Positions 21,401 through 34,200 of a stretch of DNA of 64,000 nucleotides are shown in pieces. A program made the translations under genes and the position numbers. Position 1 is the first letter of the stretch. Each line of letters begins with the position of its first letter. Location: positions 5,658,501-5,722,500 of the forward strand of contig CATNEN010000039.1 of the NCBI GenBank assembly GCA_950097015.1, written 5' to 3'. The stretch is from Macrostomum hystrix (Eukaryota > Platyhelminthes > Macrostomidae). The notes under the pieces are model-generated. The model was given only the letters and a program-made list of their open reading frames with translations, did no database searches and was not told where the DNA came from.

Positions 21401-24042
21401 ATGGGGATCGAGTGTTCTCTGGGATTTCAAGATGGGGATCGAGTGTTATCTGGGATTTCAAGATGGGGATCGAGTGTTCTCTGGGATTTCAAGATGGGGA
21501 TCGAGTGTTCTCTGGGATTTCAAGATGGGGATCGAGTGTTCTCTGGGATTTCAAGATGGGGATCGAGTGTTCTCTGGGATTTCAAGATGGGGATAGAGTG
21601 TTCTCTGGAATTTCAAGATGGGGATCGAGTGTTCTCTGGGATTTCAAGATGGGGATCGAGTGTTATCTGGGATTTCAAGATGGGGATCGAGTGTTCTCTG
21701 GGATTTCAAGATGGGGATCGAGTGTTCTCTGGGATTTCAAGATGGGGATCGAGTGTTTTCTGGGATTTCAAGATGGGGATCGAGTGTTCTCTGGGATTTC
21801 AAGATGGGGATCGAGTGTTCTCTGGGATTTCAAGATGGGAATCGAGTGTTATCTGGGATTTCAAGATCGGGATCGAGTGTTATCTGGGATTTCAAGATGG
21901 GGGCTGCGGCTGTGCTGTCGGCTGCACATCAAACCCAATCGGGGCAGTTTTAATCCATGATTATTTATTTCAAATTTTGATAGCCAGTTCTGGTGGGCTC
22001 AGTGTTGTTCGAGTGTGCATTTGAATATGTGGTTGAGGTATTAAAAGTACAATTGAAAACATGAATCCAACAGCTCGAGATAGACAAGTCTTACCAGGGC
22101 CTCATAGATGTACATGGCGTTGAACTCCCGATTAATCTGATCGTTGATCTTGGCCTCCGAGGTGATGCCCAAACGCATGCGGATGTCTGAGAGTTTTTGG
22201 AGGCTGAGCTAATGAGTCGTCAAATAAAAAGCAGAGGCTTAAGGCGGTGAACAAGAGTATGCTCAACCTGATAGAATCAACCTGAATAGACTCAATCTGA
22301 ATAGACTCAATCTGTATAAACTCAATCTAAATAGACTCAATCTGAATAGACTCAATCTGAATAGACTCAATCTGAATAGACTCAATCTGTATAGACTCAA
22401 TCTAAATAGACTCAATCTGAATAGACTCAATCTGAATAGACTCAATCTGAATAGACTCAATCTGAATAGACTCAATCTGAATAGACTCAATCTGAATAGA
22501 CTCAATCTGTATAGACTCAATCTAAATAGACTAAATCTGAATAGACTCAATTTGAATAGGCTCAATCTGAATAGACTCAATCTGAATTGACTCAATTTGA
22601 ATAGACTCAATTTGAATAGACTCAATTGGAATAGACTCAATCTGAATAGACTCAATCTAAATAGACTCAATCTGAATAGACTCAATCTGTATAGACTCAA
22701 TCTAAATAGACTCAATCTGAATAGACTCAATTTGAATAGGCTCAATCTGAATAGACTCAATCTGAATTGACTCAATTTGAATAGACTCAATCTGAATAGA
22801 CTCAATTTGAATAGACTCAATTTGAATAAACTCAATCTGAAGAGACTCAATTTGAATAGACTCAATCTGAATAAACTCAATCTGAATAGACTCAATCTAA
22901 ATAGACTCAATCTGAATAGACTCAATCTGTATAGACTCAATCTAAATAGACTCAATCTGAATAGACTCAATTTGAATAGGCTCAATCTGAATAGACTCAA
23001 TCTGAATTGACTCAATTTGAATAGACTCAATCTGAATAGACTCAATTTGAATAGGCTCAATCTGAATAGACTCAATCTGAATAGACTCAATTGGAATAGA
23101 CTCAATCTGAAGAGACTCAATTTGAATAGGCTCAATCTGAATAGACTCATTCTGAATAGACTCAATCTGAATAGACTCATTCTGAATAGACTCAATCTGA
23201 ATAGACTCAATTGGAATAGACTCAATCTGAAGAGACTCAATTTGAATAGGCTCAATCTGAATAGACTCATTCTGAATAGACTCATTCTGAATAGACTCAT
23301 TCTGAATAGACTCATTCTGAATAGACTCAAGCTAAATAGACTCATTCTGAATAGACTCATTCTGAATAGACTCATTCTGAATAGACTCATTCTGAATAGA
23401 CTCAAGCTAAATAGACTCATTCTGAATAGACTCAATCTGAATAGACTCAATTGGAATAGACTCAATCTGAATAGACTCAATCTGAATAGACTCAATTGGA
23501 ATAGACTCAATCTGAACAGACTCAATCTGAATAGACTCAATCTGAACAGACTCAATCTGAATAGACTCAATCTGAATAGGCTCAATCTGAATAGACTCAA
23601 TCTGAATAGACTCAATCTGAATAGACTCAATCTGAATAGACTCAATCTGAATAGACTCAATTTGAATAGGCTCAATCTGAATAGACTCAATCTGAATAGA
23701 CTCAATTGGAATAGACTCAATCTGAAGAGACTCAATTTGAATAGGCTCAATCTGAATAGACTCATTCTGAATAGACTCAAGCTAAATAGACTCATTCTGA
23801 ATAGACTCAATCTGAATAGACTCAATCTGAACAGACTCAATCTGAATAGACTCAACCTGAATAGACTCAAACTGAATTATAGACTCAATCTAAATAGACT
23901 CAATCTGAATAGACTCAATCTGAATAGACTCAATCTGAATAGACTCAATCTCTCACTCACTGAGGCCCTCATCGTCGCCCTGCTGCATGGAGATGACGAC
24001 CAGGTGCAGCAAAATGGCTGCCAGAAGCGAGAATCGAGCCAT
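18486..24042 (-). CDS. Secreted ferritin, H-type (5 exons)
   Basis: Iron-storage subunit, 200 residues after splicing. Exons: 23957-24042 (signal peptide MARFSLLAAILLHLVVIS), 22095-22203, 19670-19816, 19462-19587, 18486-18620; every junction joins in phase. The four-helix bundle aligns with animal ferritins: 'INREFNAMYIYEAL' (helix A), 'DEEREHAHKL...KRGG' (helix B), 'ALEAELNITQELYSL' (helix C), 'DPHLVDFIESEFLAEQV' (helix D). Ferroxidase ligands are visible: Glu in REF, Glu and His in EEREH, Glu in LEAE, Gln in AEQV. The signal peptide marks a secreted or endomembrane form, as known in insects and other invertebrates. No CAGUGN iron-responsive loop was seen near the start. A GTGAGA donor near 24117 suggests a 5' UTR intron. 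Three of four introns are mostly minisatellite. Confidence 0.92.
18706..19250 (+). repeat. 34-35-bp minisatellite in ferritin intron 4
   Basis: About 16 copies of a unit built on GGGATCTGGGGATTTCTCAA plus CCAGAT(C/G)AGATTGT, with one-base length variants (CCAGATCAG versus CCCAGATGAG). It fills most of the intron between exons 4 and 5 (18621-19461). ORFs here follow the repeat and are not genes. Confidence 0.95.
19899..21904 (+). repeat. 31-bp minisatellite in ferritin intron 2
   Basis: About 65 copies of GGGATTTCAAGATGGGGATC + GAGTGTT(A/C)TCT. Two main variant positions (GAGTG/GGTTG and TTATC/TTCTC) form local runs, a sign of recent block duplication. The unit length is not a multiple of three and lacks stops, so all three plus frames stay open for up to 777 codons; these are artefacts. 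Confidence 0.97.
21899..21960 (+). repeat. 3' fragment of SINE family 2
   Basis: 'GGCTGTGCTGTCGGCTGCACATC...GGGGCAGTTTTAATC' matches the 3' part of the SINE copies at 5308-5582 and 55826-56125. It directly abuts the last 31-bp repeat unit. Confidence 0.65.
22262..23952 (+). repeat. 15-bp satellite in ferritin intron 1
   Basis: About 112 copies of GAATAGACTCAATCT, with variants (CTAAATAGA, TTTGAATAGG, TTGGAATAGA, CATTCTG) arranged in higher-order blocks. Because 15 is a multiple of three, the open frames read as pentapeptide repeats on both strands; they are not genes. The array ends within a few bases of the exon 1 donor. Confidence 0.97.
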
Positions 24043-24499
24043 GGAGTTGGCCTTGCTTTGTATTGCTTGCCGTATAGCAAAAAAGTTTAAACCAGAATTC
24101 AGAAGCGGGTCTCTCACCTGGCTGAAGAAAGGTTTCTGCGCTGACTCTTTACAGAGAGAGTTGACGCACGCGAGGTCACCAGGCCCTGACAACCACCCCA
24201 GGCCCATGAGATATCTGACCGCGACTTCTTATCTCACCTTTCAGCAAGCTTTGAAAATCAGCTGCTTGCAGCGAAGCCAGCAAAGCTAAGCGCATTCGGA
24301 GCCTAGCAGTCCGGTTATCATTCTCGAGCGAACTTTGATTTTGCTGACGACTTTCTTCTCAGAAGAAGAATTTCACAATCTTGTCTCAATCGTCACCAGC
24401 TGTGCCATGTAGAGATTGCCGCTGAGTTAACGATCTCAAGTTTTGCCGTCTAATGGAAACCTTGTTTGCCTGCATAGTAACAGGAAATTAAAGTTCCAG

Positions 24500-25045
24500 G
24501 TGTCACTGGGATTTGAGGGGATTTTTAAGCCATTGCTGACTCTGGGAATTGAGGATTCTTAAGCGATTGCTGACTCTGGGAATTGGGGATTCTTAAGCCA
24601 TTGCTGACTCTGGGAATTGGGGATTCTTTAGCCATTGCTGACTCTGGGAATTGGGGATTCTTAAGCCATTGCTGACTCTGGGAATTGGGGATTCTTAAGC
24701 CATTGCTGACTCTGGGAATTGGGGATTCTTAAGCCATTGCTGACTCTGGGATTTGGGGATTCTTATGACATTGCTGACTCTGGGAATTGGGGATTCTTAA
24801 GCGATTGCTGACTCTGGGAATTGGGGATTCTTTAGCCATTGCTGATTCTGGGAATTGGGGATTCTTTAGCCATTGCTGACTCTGGGAATTGGGGATTCTT
24901 AAGCCATTGCTGACTCTGGGAATTGGGGATTTTTATGCCGTTGCTGACTCTGGGAATTGGGGATTCTTTAGCGATTGCTGACTCTGGGCATTGGGGATTC
25001 TTTAGCCATCGCAGACACTGGGAATTGGGGATTCTTAAGCCATCG
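24500..25045 (+). repeat. 34-bp minisatellite upstream of ferritin
   Basis: About 16 copies of CTGGGAATTGGGGATTCTTA + AGCCATTGCTGACT between the ferritin 5' end and the 3' end of the lectin gene. Both neighbouring genes are on the minus strand. Confidence 0.95.
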
Positions 25046-25140
25046 CAGTCTCGGGTATTTTAGTACTTTGAACTGTAAAAACAATAGAGCGCTTTAAAAT
25101 CTAAGAATATTTCATCAGACTGTCATTAAATAACGATTGT

Positions 25141-25150
25141 TTTATTTATT
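25141..25150 (-). terminator. Poly(A) signal of the multi-lectin gene
   Basis: Minus-strand AATAAATAAA, about 150 nt downstream of the stop codon at 25299, supporting that exon as the last one. Confidence 0.6.
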
Positions 25151-25298
25151 CATTTATATTTTTTCAAGAACAGAACATCTTCGAGCAATGCTAAGTGGCG
25201 ACTGTTTCTGTCTAGTTTTGTATTTATAGCAGAGGAAAATATGATCCCAGTTCGGTAGGCAACCGTACGGAAACGACTCAAGTGCTGACTCAGACCTT

Positions 25299-28200
25299 CT
25301 AGTTCTCAGCTACCGCATACGGCAGCCTGCGGGCGTCGATGTGGCAGGCGGGCGCGGGCACATTCTCGTACGGATGCAGGCACTGTCTGATGAAGGAAAA
25401 CCGGTTGCACAGGCTGCAGCAGCATTTCAGCATCCAGCGAGACAGCGAGCTCCTGTCCGCATTGCAGTGGAGCTCGCGCAGCAGGCTCTGTCTCGAATCC
25501 CGCTTCTGTCGGAGCAGCGTCTGCCCTGACGAAGGCCGAAAAAACGGCACCGACCAGGGAGAGTCGTCCACGTCATCTAGCGACCGGTTCTGCTGCCTGC
25601 GCAGGTTTCTCTCGAGCTCTCGGTACATTCTCACTGCAGTCAGTTGCGAATGGAATGCCACCTTCAATTAGGGGCGCCACCTGGGATTTGGGGGTCCGCC
25701 ACCTTGGAATGGGGTACACGCCACCTTGGATTGGGGTACACGCCACCTTGGATTGGGGTACACGCCACCTTGGATTGGGGGGTCCACCACCTTGGATTGG
25801 GGGGTCCACCACCTTGGATTGGGGGGTCCGCCACCTTGGATTGGGGGGTCCGCAACCATGGATTGGGGGGTCCGCCACCTTGGATTGGGGGGTCCGCCAC
25901 CTTGGATTGGGGGGTCCGCCACCTTGGATTGGGGGGTCCGCCACCTTGGAATGGGGTACACGCCACCTTGGATTGGGGGGTCCGCCACCTTGGATTGGGG
26001 GGTCCGCCACCTTGGATTTAGGGGGGCACCAAGTTTCTGATTGAGGCTAACTTTGAGAGCTCTTACTTCCAATAGTATATCCGTGTCGCACAGCGGGGTG
26101 AATTCCGTTTCGATGCCTACAAAAGCTGGCTAAGTAGGTGCCGTACAGATCCTCGTTGCACACCGGACCCTCGTTGCCCAGCTGTAGTTTTCGCGATAAG
26201 GAGGCGTAAAATAAGCAATTAACGCTTTAATTGCTAGCCTTGCTAACGCCGGCTTAAACAAAGTTTTTATAATTAAATTTTCACTTACGAGGTATGACGG
26301 ATCCTCGACTGGAATGTTTGTGAAAAAATGTGGATGTTTACAAATGTTTTACATTTACTATTGTCAATGACTCCCTAAGATTGATAATGATACTCAAGTA
26401 TTGTTAATGACTCTCAAGTATTGTTAATGACTCTCAAGGATTGTTAATGACTCTCAAGGATTGTTAATGATTCTCAAGGATTGTTAATGAGTCTCAAGGA
26501 TTGTTAATGAGTCTCAAGGATTGTTAATGAGTCTCAAGGATTGTTAATGATTCTCAAGGATTGTTAATGAGTCTCAAGGATTGTTAATGAGTCTCAAGGA
26601 TTGTTAATGAGTCTCAAGGATTGTTAATGAGTCTCAAGGATTGTTAATGAGTCTCAAGGATTGTTAATGAGTCTCAAGGATTGTTAATGAGTCTCAAGGA
26701 TTGTTAATGATTCTCAAGGATTGTTAATGATTCTCAAAGATTGTTAATTATTCTCAAGGATTGTTAATGATTCTCAAAGATTGTTAATGATTCTCAAGGA
26801 TTGTTAATGATTCTCAAGGATTGTTAATGATTCTCAAGGATTGTTAATTATTCTCAAAGATTGTTAATTATTCTCAAAGACTGTTAATTATTCTCAAGGA
26901 TTGTTAATGATTCTCAAGGATTGTTAATGATTCTCAAGGATTGTTAATGATTCTCAAGGATTGTTAATTATTCTCAAAGATTGTTAATTATTCTCAAGGA
27001 TTGTTAATGATTCTCAAGGATTGTTAATGATTCTCAAGGATTGTTAATGACTCTCAAGGATTGTTAATGACCCCCAAGGATTGATAATGACTCCCAAGAT
27101 TGTCATATTTCTTACGCATGACAAGGTGCATCTCAGCCACGAATCCCTTGTGAGTCTGCACAGTGCGCTCCGCGCTCGAATGCCTATCGGTGACGAAGAC
27201 AATGGTGATGTGATTTGATCTGCCTTTAACGAAGTTGCTCAGACCGTTTACAGTCATCCACGGATATTTTGGCCGATTCTCGTCGCTGCCATAGAAGCGC
27301 TTCAGCAATTTTCCCGATGTGCCGTTGCCTTCGTAAACAGCCACGTAGTCTTTGTTGCTGGCCGTGCGGAACTCCGGGAACGTGAGCAGCACCGTGTGAA
27401 TGCTGGACGTGGAGATTACCCACTGGCAGCGCATGCCCATTGTGTAGGGCTCCGAGCCGTAATTCAAATGGCTGCGCAGTCGCGCGCTGCACCTGTCGCC
27501 AGGAGTCTTGGCCGTCACATCTCCGCATCCTGTGGGAAGAATTGAATCAATCTGAGTCAGGTGTATAGGTTTTCTAGGTTTTCTAGACTCGAAGTTCTGG
27601 CGAAGGTCTGGTGAGAATTTCGATGGACCAGATGATCCTTCAAAGAGTCCTTAGTAATTTTTTTGTTGCGCTTTCACTGATCGCATAGGTATAATTGTGC
27701 GCCGGGGGGGGAGTGGCAGAGCGGTTAACCTGTTCGCCATTCGCACCGAGGCCTCTGAGGTCGATTCCGCGACGAGGCCACATTAATCTGGGTCTTTTCA
27801 TGTAGTTTAAGCCCCTGAGGACCAACCTGAGATAGTACACAGTGAGAGTGTACGCAGTGTACGCAGTGAGAGTGTACATAGTGAGACGGGCAGCATCTAC
27901 ACACTGTTTTGTGTGCTCAGGAGTCAGCGGAATAGCCAGAATCGTTTCCTCGCTGGCTGCGGGTCGACTGTCATCAAATGCTGTGCCCTCCTGCAGATAT
28001 TATTATTACTATTATCGTTGTGTGGAGGATCGCTGAAATTCTCAGAGCTGCCTTCACAATGTGCATGGAGCAAATTTAGTGAAAGCGATAAGTACTTTGA
28101 GCCGTTGTGCAATGCATAATTCAAGAGACAGTTCGTTAAAAGCTTGCCCCCAGGTTTTCCGTAGGCCACCAGTTCGCACAGCGTCAGTGACACCTGGCGA

Positions 28201-31200
28201 GACAGTGCGGTCACGGTGATCTCAGTGCCTGGCAGGTTGCAGACAAAAGTTTTATTATCGAAGGCGGTGCCGTTCACCACGCTGACGCAGACTGTGATTT
28301 CGATGGCCAAGCTAAAGTGGCGCGTCCACTGTCGGCAGTCCCGCTTAGAGTACAAGGACACCTCCTCGAAGATGAAGGTGGACTGCACCTTGGCCTTCCA
28401 CCAGGGCCGATCGCTGACGGTCGTCTGGGCGCACCTGCCCAGCTGCTGGCTCTCGCTGTGAGCAAAGTCGAGGGCGTTCTTGCAGTAGTCCATGGGCAGC
28501 AGGCGGCTGGACTGGCTGCAGCTAATGAGGTTGACGCGCTCTGCCTCCGAGAAAGTAAGTTGATCAAGGAGTTAGTTAATTAATTCACGCATTTAGCAAA
28601 GGTAAAGTTTCATTCCAGTTTACCTTTTACATCGAACAACAGATAAATGCGGCCATGCATATGACAGGGAATGGTTCCCATTTCCAAGCGGGCCGAGCAG
28701 CGATACCCCGGTATCTCGTCGCTAGTGTAATGGTTTCTGGCCGTGGTGAACAGAACCATCCTTCGAAGGGACTGTGACATTTTCAACGGCAGTGAAAATT
28801 TATCTAAAATTAGGCGAAAATTTTCGCGCAAACTTTTAGTCTGATTTGAGAATGAGCTGTCAGCCCAAGAGCAGCTCTAGGAGCAGAATTACTGACCGGA
28901 GTGCCGGTGATGCAACACGTGAATCAGCTTGTTTTCATAGTAGATTCTCACGTACAGGTCGTCAGCCAGTTGCGTCTGTATTCGGGTCATCGTCGGCCCA
29001 TTGGGCTGATCTCTGTATTGAAAGAGTCCGCGCACCTTCAGATCCAGGATTCGGTCACCCGGTTCGAACTCGGTGCTTGGGCGCAGAGGTGCTGGCAGAG
29101 AAAAAAAGTTTTTATTTATCCAATGAACTGCTAATTTGATGCATACTAACACCTGAGAAAACTACTCACTACTGTCGCTAATAAATTTTCCAAACACCTG
29201 CAGGTCGCACATGTGCATGTAGGGATACTTCGAATCCGCTGCAGTCACAATCATTCCCTTCATTGCACTGTTGCACTCAAACTTCACCCAGGTCCCATCG
29301 AACGCCCCAACCCTGCTGCACGGCGTCCGGTAGTTGGACTCAACTCGCAAGCTCAAGTTCAGCGGGTTGTTCAGATGCACCTCAGTGACATAGAATGTAA
29401 CATCGCTGAGCCAGTTAGTCAGCGGCTGAAGCCAGGATCCGACGCCCCGGCTGATGTAGCTCTCAGTCGGGCAGGTGTCCTTCTGGAACAGGCGCACAGG
29501 CCGCGCGTTGCCAGGCTGGTAGCACCGGTAGTAGTAGGCGGCTGCGCCCTCCGGTTCCGGGCGACAGAGCTTCATTGGAACGCGCTCTGTGGTTAGGTTG
29601 CAATTAGCTAATTAAAACTATCTTACTAAGGATGCTATCAGACTAAAAGCTAAAACGATTGTTGATTTCAATTAGTTTTGTTGTGAACCAGTTGAAAGAA
29701 TCAGACTCAACAACAACAACAATAATAATAATAATAATAACAATAATTGATGGAGGGCTGCGGGCAATCAATTGGTGACTCAAGACCTGCAGCCAGCGAT
29801 GAGGCTATTTTGCCAATTCTGCTGACTCCTGAGCACACACGAGGTTGGCCCTTAAGGGTGGAAATGGCACCCTTAAGGCCTCGAAGCCTTCTCTCGGCGA
29901 CTGCGAGCTAAAAGAATGTGGTCTCGCCGCGGAATCGAGCTCCCTGCAATGACCTTGGTGCGAGAGGCAAACGCGTTAGACCGCTCTGCCACTCACCTCC
30001 TCTCTTGCACGAAGGTCCCTGTGTTCCTTAGTCCCTGAGACCGAATCAGCGCTGAGACCACGTTCATTTTGGGAGCAGCCATGTAGAGAATGTTAGGGAG
30101 GCTTTCGTGAAATTTTTCTATGATGGCTAGCCTCTAAGGCTAACCTCTGACATTGTACACGATCTACTGCTGCAACACCGATCGATACATGATCGATATA
30201 GAATCGAAGAAACATTTCAGTGAAGTTTTACATTTTTAGTTTTAGGAATGGGTGAGGAGACTGGAGAATCCCAGAGGGCTAAATATCGAAAGTAATCAAA
30301 CTCTTGCAACTTCTCCAAACCTGAGCAATATCAGGTCTTGCGAGCAAACATTTTGGAAGACAACAATTGTGACTCACCGATTGCGCTGTACAGGAATCTG
30401 GAGCCCGGATATGATGGAATCTGCACCGTATAGTTGCCGATCAGTACGCTCAAGTTGAACGTCATGACAGGATTGGGATCGACAGATCCACTCACGATTT
30501 GGTGGAGTGCCAGCTTCAGTCTGTGATTGGCCTTAGTAGGCTTGGGCAACTGATAATCCCAGCTAGAGTCGAGGGCTGAAACACCGATCGATAATTAATC
30601 GATATTGGATCGATTTAAACATGCAGTAAACCCTTTATAAGGAGCTTTTTTGAGCCTCACTAGCCGTCCTGTCAGTGCTCAACCTCCAATTCTGCCCGAT
30701 TGTGTACATTAATGTACATGGCCCACCCGGGCTGGGCTGCGCCTCTCCCAGTTTTCTCGACTGCCTGTCACTTCCACTGTTACGTGACTCTCTTCTCGAG
30801 AATCCCTTCTTTTCATTTGGGAGTGCAGTCAAACATTACTAGAATTGACTTTGGCAAGTCCCTGACGTCAGCTGCTATATAAGAAGTGACGTGGCCCGAT
30901 GAGCGACTGTCAGCTATAAGATAAGCATCTTTCTTTCGCTTCTACTCATCTACGAGTAGAAATTCTTCATTAGAAATTAGAGAAATTTTAGAAATTCTCC
31001 ACCACAAACTCATCGCTTTTACCTGTAAACTCCAAAACTACGAGTCACTTAATTTTTTGCACCCAGCAGGTCAACTGACAGTCTTTGACTGCGCCTAGCT
31101 CTGCACGGCGTTTTCTAGCTGCTCGAAACCCTGAAACTTCATCCCTTCACATAGACCTTTCACATCGAGACAGAAGCGAGACGTTCTTTTATTCAACTCT

Positions 31201-34200
31201 GAGTTTGCTGGTCTCAGCAGAATTCTCACACCCCACCGAGAAATCCAAAGGAACCCCACATACACTACCATGAAATACCAAAAAGCCTTCTCACTGAAAG
31301 CCAGTAGGTTTGTTGAGGGTGATTTTTGCGAATTCTGTCTACCCTCATTAGCGAATAAGCTTGCGAGGATCGAGGTGTGCTAATGATGTTTACCCCCATT
31401 AGCCAATGGCTTCCGGAGGTACCACCTTGAAATCCCATACAGAATGCTCAGTCGGACTCACTCGAGAACCTCTTGCAGATGTAGCCGATTCGCTGCTCGC
31501 AGCCGTAGCTGGTCCAGACCTGGTTGTCCGGCTTAAGCTGGACACAGCCCTTGTCGGCCAAATCTGGCAGCCAACGCCGCTTGCTGCCTGCTGGACCGGT
31601 GGTGTCCACCGTCCAGCTGTAGGCGCCGATGCCAGCCGTCCGGTGCATGCCAATCCAGTGCGGCGCCATGCCGATGCCCGCGGTGGACAGGAAGTTCATC
31701 TCGGACTCATCCTCCGCGTAAAATAGGTCGCTGTCCAGCCGCCAGCACTGCTGCAGGGCCTCTGTCCAATTCAGGCCTGGACGGCTGATTTGCAGGTAGC
31801 AGCGGGGGCCAGCTAAGATGCTCCGCCGCCTGCCATCGCCACCAGTTGCCGAGCTCTTCAGAGTCCAACTCAGCCAGCCATTCGGACACCCAGCTGGAGA
31901 TTGAGAACAATTTGGAAGGCTACTCAATCTGCTGAGTATTGACTGTTGCAATGAAGTATTAACTTTAACTATGATTTCATCATGTTTTATTTGTTTTATG
32001 TCTTTAGAATAAAACTTACTGGCCTCGGAACTCGGAGTGGCACCGATCAGCTCGTTGAAGTTTCCGCTACCCGGTAAGTCCTCTGAGTACACCTTGATAA
32101 GCAGCTTTGAGCTGGTATTAGTTGCTGCACCAATCAGCGTGATCGATTTGGCAGTGAATATAATCTGCCGATCCTCGTTTATAAAGTTGATCAACGAATT
32201 CAAAACCTTTGCCGTGCTCTCGGCTGCAGTGAGAAATGAAACTGTAAAGCTTTGTAGAGGGATCAGCGGATCAACAGAAGAAACACTACAACTATCGATC
32301 GTAAATACGATTAGTTACAATAATTCTTTTTTATTGAAAAGTAAAAATCGGAAATTATCGAAAAGTTCTGAAAAAGACTTATCAACTTTTTCTGTCCCAA
32401 TTTTAGCCAGGCTAAGTTCAGAAAACGACCTCTTTCAGAATACAGTCATACGCTCGTACAAGTTCTTGTAACAGCCACGTCACTCCCCAGCCTTCTCACT
32501 CCCCAGCCACCTCCCTACCCAGCCACCTCACTCCTCAGCCACCTCACTCCCCAGCAACCTCCCTACCCAGCCACCTCACTCCTCAGCCACCTCACTCCAC
32601 AGCAACCTCACTCCCTAGAAACCCCACGTTGCAAGCTTTCTGGTTCACATTTTTTAATTAACCAGCTCGCTACGTGCACTGCGCATTTCTGTAAACAATT
32701 TACTTCTGAGTCCAAATAACTCATGCTTTGAAGTGTAATAGACCAAATTTAATAAATAAAGTATTTTTGTAAAAATAAGAAAGTTTTCATTTGTAAAAAT
32801 ATTTCTTCTTTCTATAATAAAGCGAAAATTGATTCCGACTTATAATAAAAGTTAAATTCGCGCCGACTCTAAAGATTATTTTGTTTAAATTACCATATTT
32901 TGCACAAAATTGTAATGCACAATAGAGACAAAAAAATTAAGGGTATAAACGTCGTCGTCGTTCAATAATAAAAATGAAGTTCAGAAACGAGTTTTTTAAT
33001 TAGGAGAGAAAATATTCGTGTACCTAAAGTGTTGCAATATTTTTTATAAGAATAGAGGTTGAACATACGAAGAATATAATGAGACATCATAAAATAAAAC
33101 TGAACTAAATAAAAACAAAATAAGAAATAAGAAATAATATAAGAAATATATCTACCAAATATACACTTAGAGCTATTGTGAATAAGATATACATATATAC
33201 AACAATAAGAGATAAGAGAAACATTGTTGTCTTATATACTCAGATATTAATAAAACCAGATTCTAAAAATATATTTTATTATAAATTGTGAAATACATTT
33301 TTAAAGTGACGATAATATTAAAGCAATAAAATAAATAAAAAATAAATAAATAATAAAAACTAAAAATAATAAAAGACCCCTAACCAAAAATTTAGTGGCA
33401 TCATTAGAATAAAATATCTTTAAAGTGACAATTAAAGAGAGAAGCAAAAGGACAGAGGTTTACGCACCATAGTCGATTTTATAGACAGAGGCGAAGCTAC
33501 TATTCCCGCAGCCAGTAATGAGAGGCTCCAAGCAGGTGCCGTTGCACTCGGTGTCAGTTTTCTTTTCAAAAGCGTCCATATTGTAGATACACACGCACTC
33601 ATGCTGCCTGCGCATGCCAAAGAAAGGCGACAAAGCGTCCCTCTTGCAGGTCAGTGCGCAGGCTATTTTTGTGAAGTTCGTTCCCATCAGTTTGTAGTAG
33701 CTATCAAAGAAGTACAATTCGGCGAAGCAGCCCATCGGACTGAATTCTGAAGTTCATTATTTTAGATTTTTAGTTTATTTATAATTAATTTTCCCACTGA
33801 AAGCCAGCAGGCTTTTTACGTGTGTTTTGTGTGAAATCTGTCTAACCTCATAACCCAATAAGCTTGTGGGGCTTGAGGTGTGTGAATGATGCCTACCCTC
33901 ATTAACCAATAGGCTTGCGTAGGTTGAGGTGGGCGAATTCTGTCTACCCTCATTAGCCAATCGGCTTGCGGGCGTTTAGGTGTGTCTTAGGTGTCTTTAG
34001 GTGTGTATGATGTCCACCCCTATTGGCCAATAGCTTGCTAGGCTTGCTTGAGGTGTTAGGATTGTTTTACTTACGATAGTCAGTGTTTGTGATCGTGTCG
34101 ACAATTTATCAACTTACTCTCGATGATGACATACACAGACAAAGCTCTGCTTCCACCGCACTTCTCGCTCCGATCCAAGCTGCATGTGATGTTGCAATCG

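Noticed and set aside
19691-22024. Long plus-strand ORFs (up to 777 codons) over 19.7-22.0 kb
   Set aside because: They are the 31-bp minisatellite read through in all three frames; the locus is an intron of the minus-strand ferritin gene.
22263-23870. 535-codon minus-strand ORF of SLFRL-type repeats and the plus-strand NRLNL ORFs
   Set aside because: Translation of the 15-bp intronic satellite; no non-repeat coding sequence in it.
27710-27775. tRNA gene
   Set aside because: A and B boxes are present but the acceptor and anticodon stems do not close and the sequence continues into a SINE body shared with other copies.
30252-32471. Plus-strand ORFs across the lectin gene
   Set aside because: Antisense shadows of the minus-strand exons or AT-rich intron frames.
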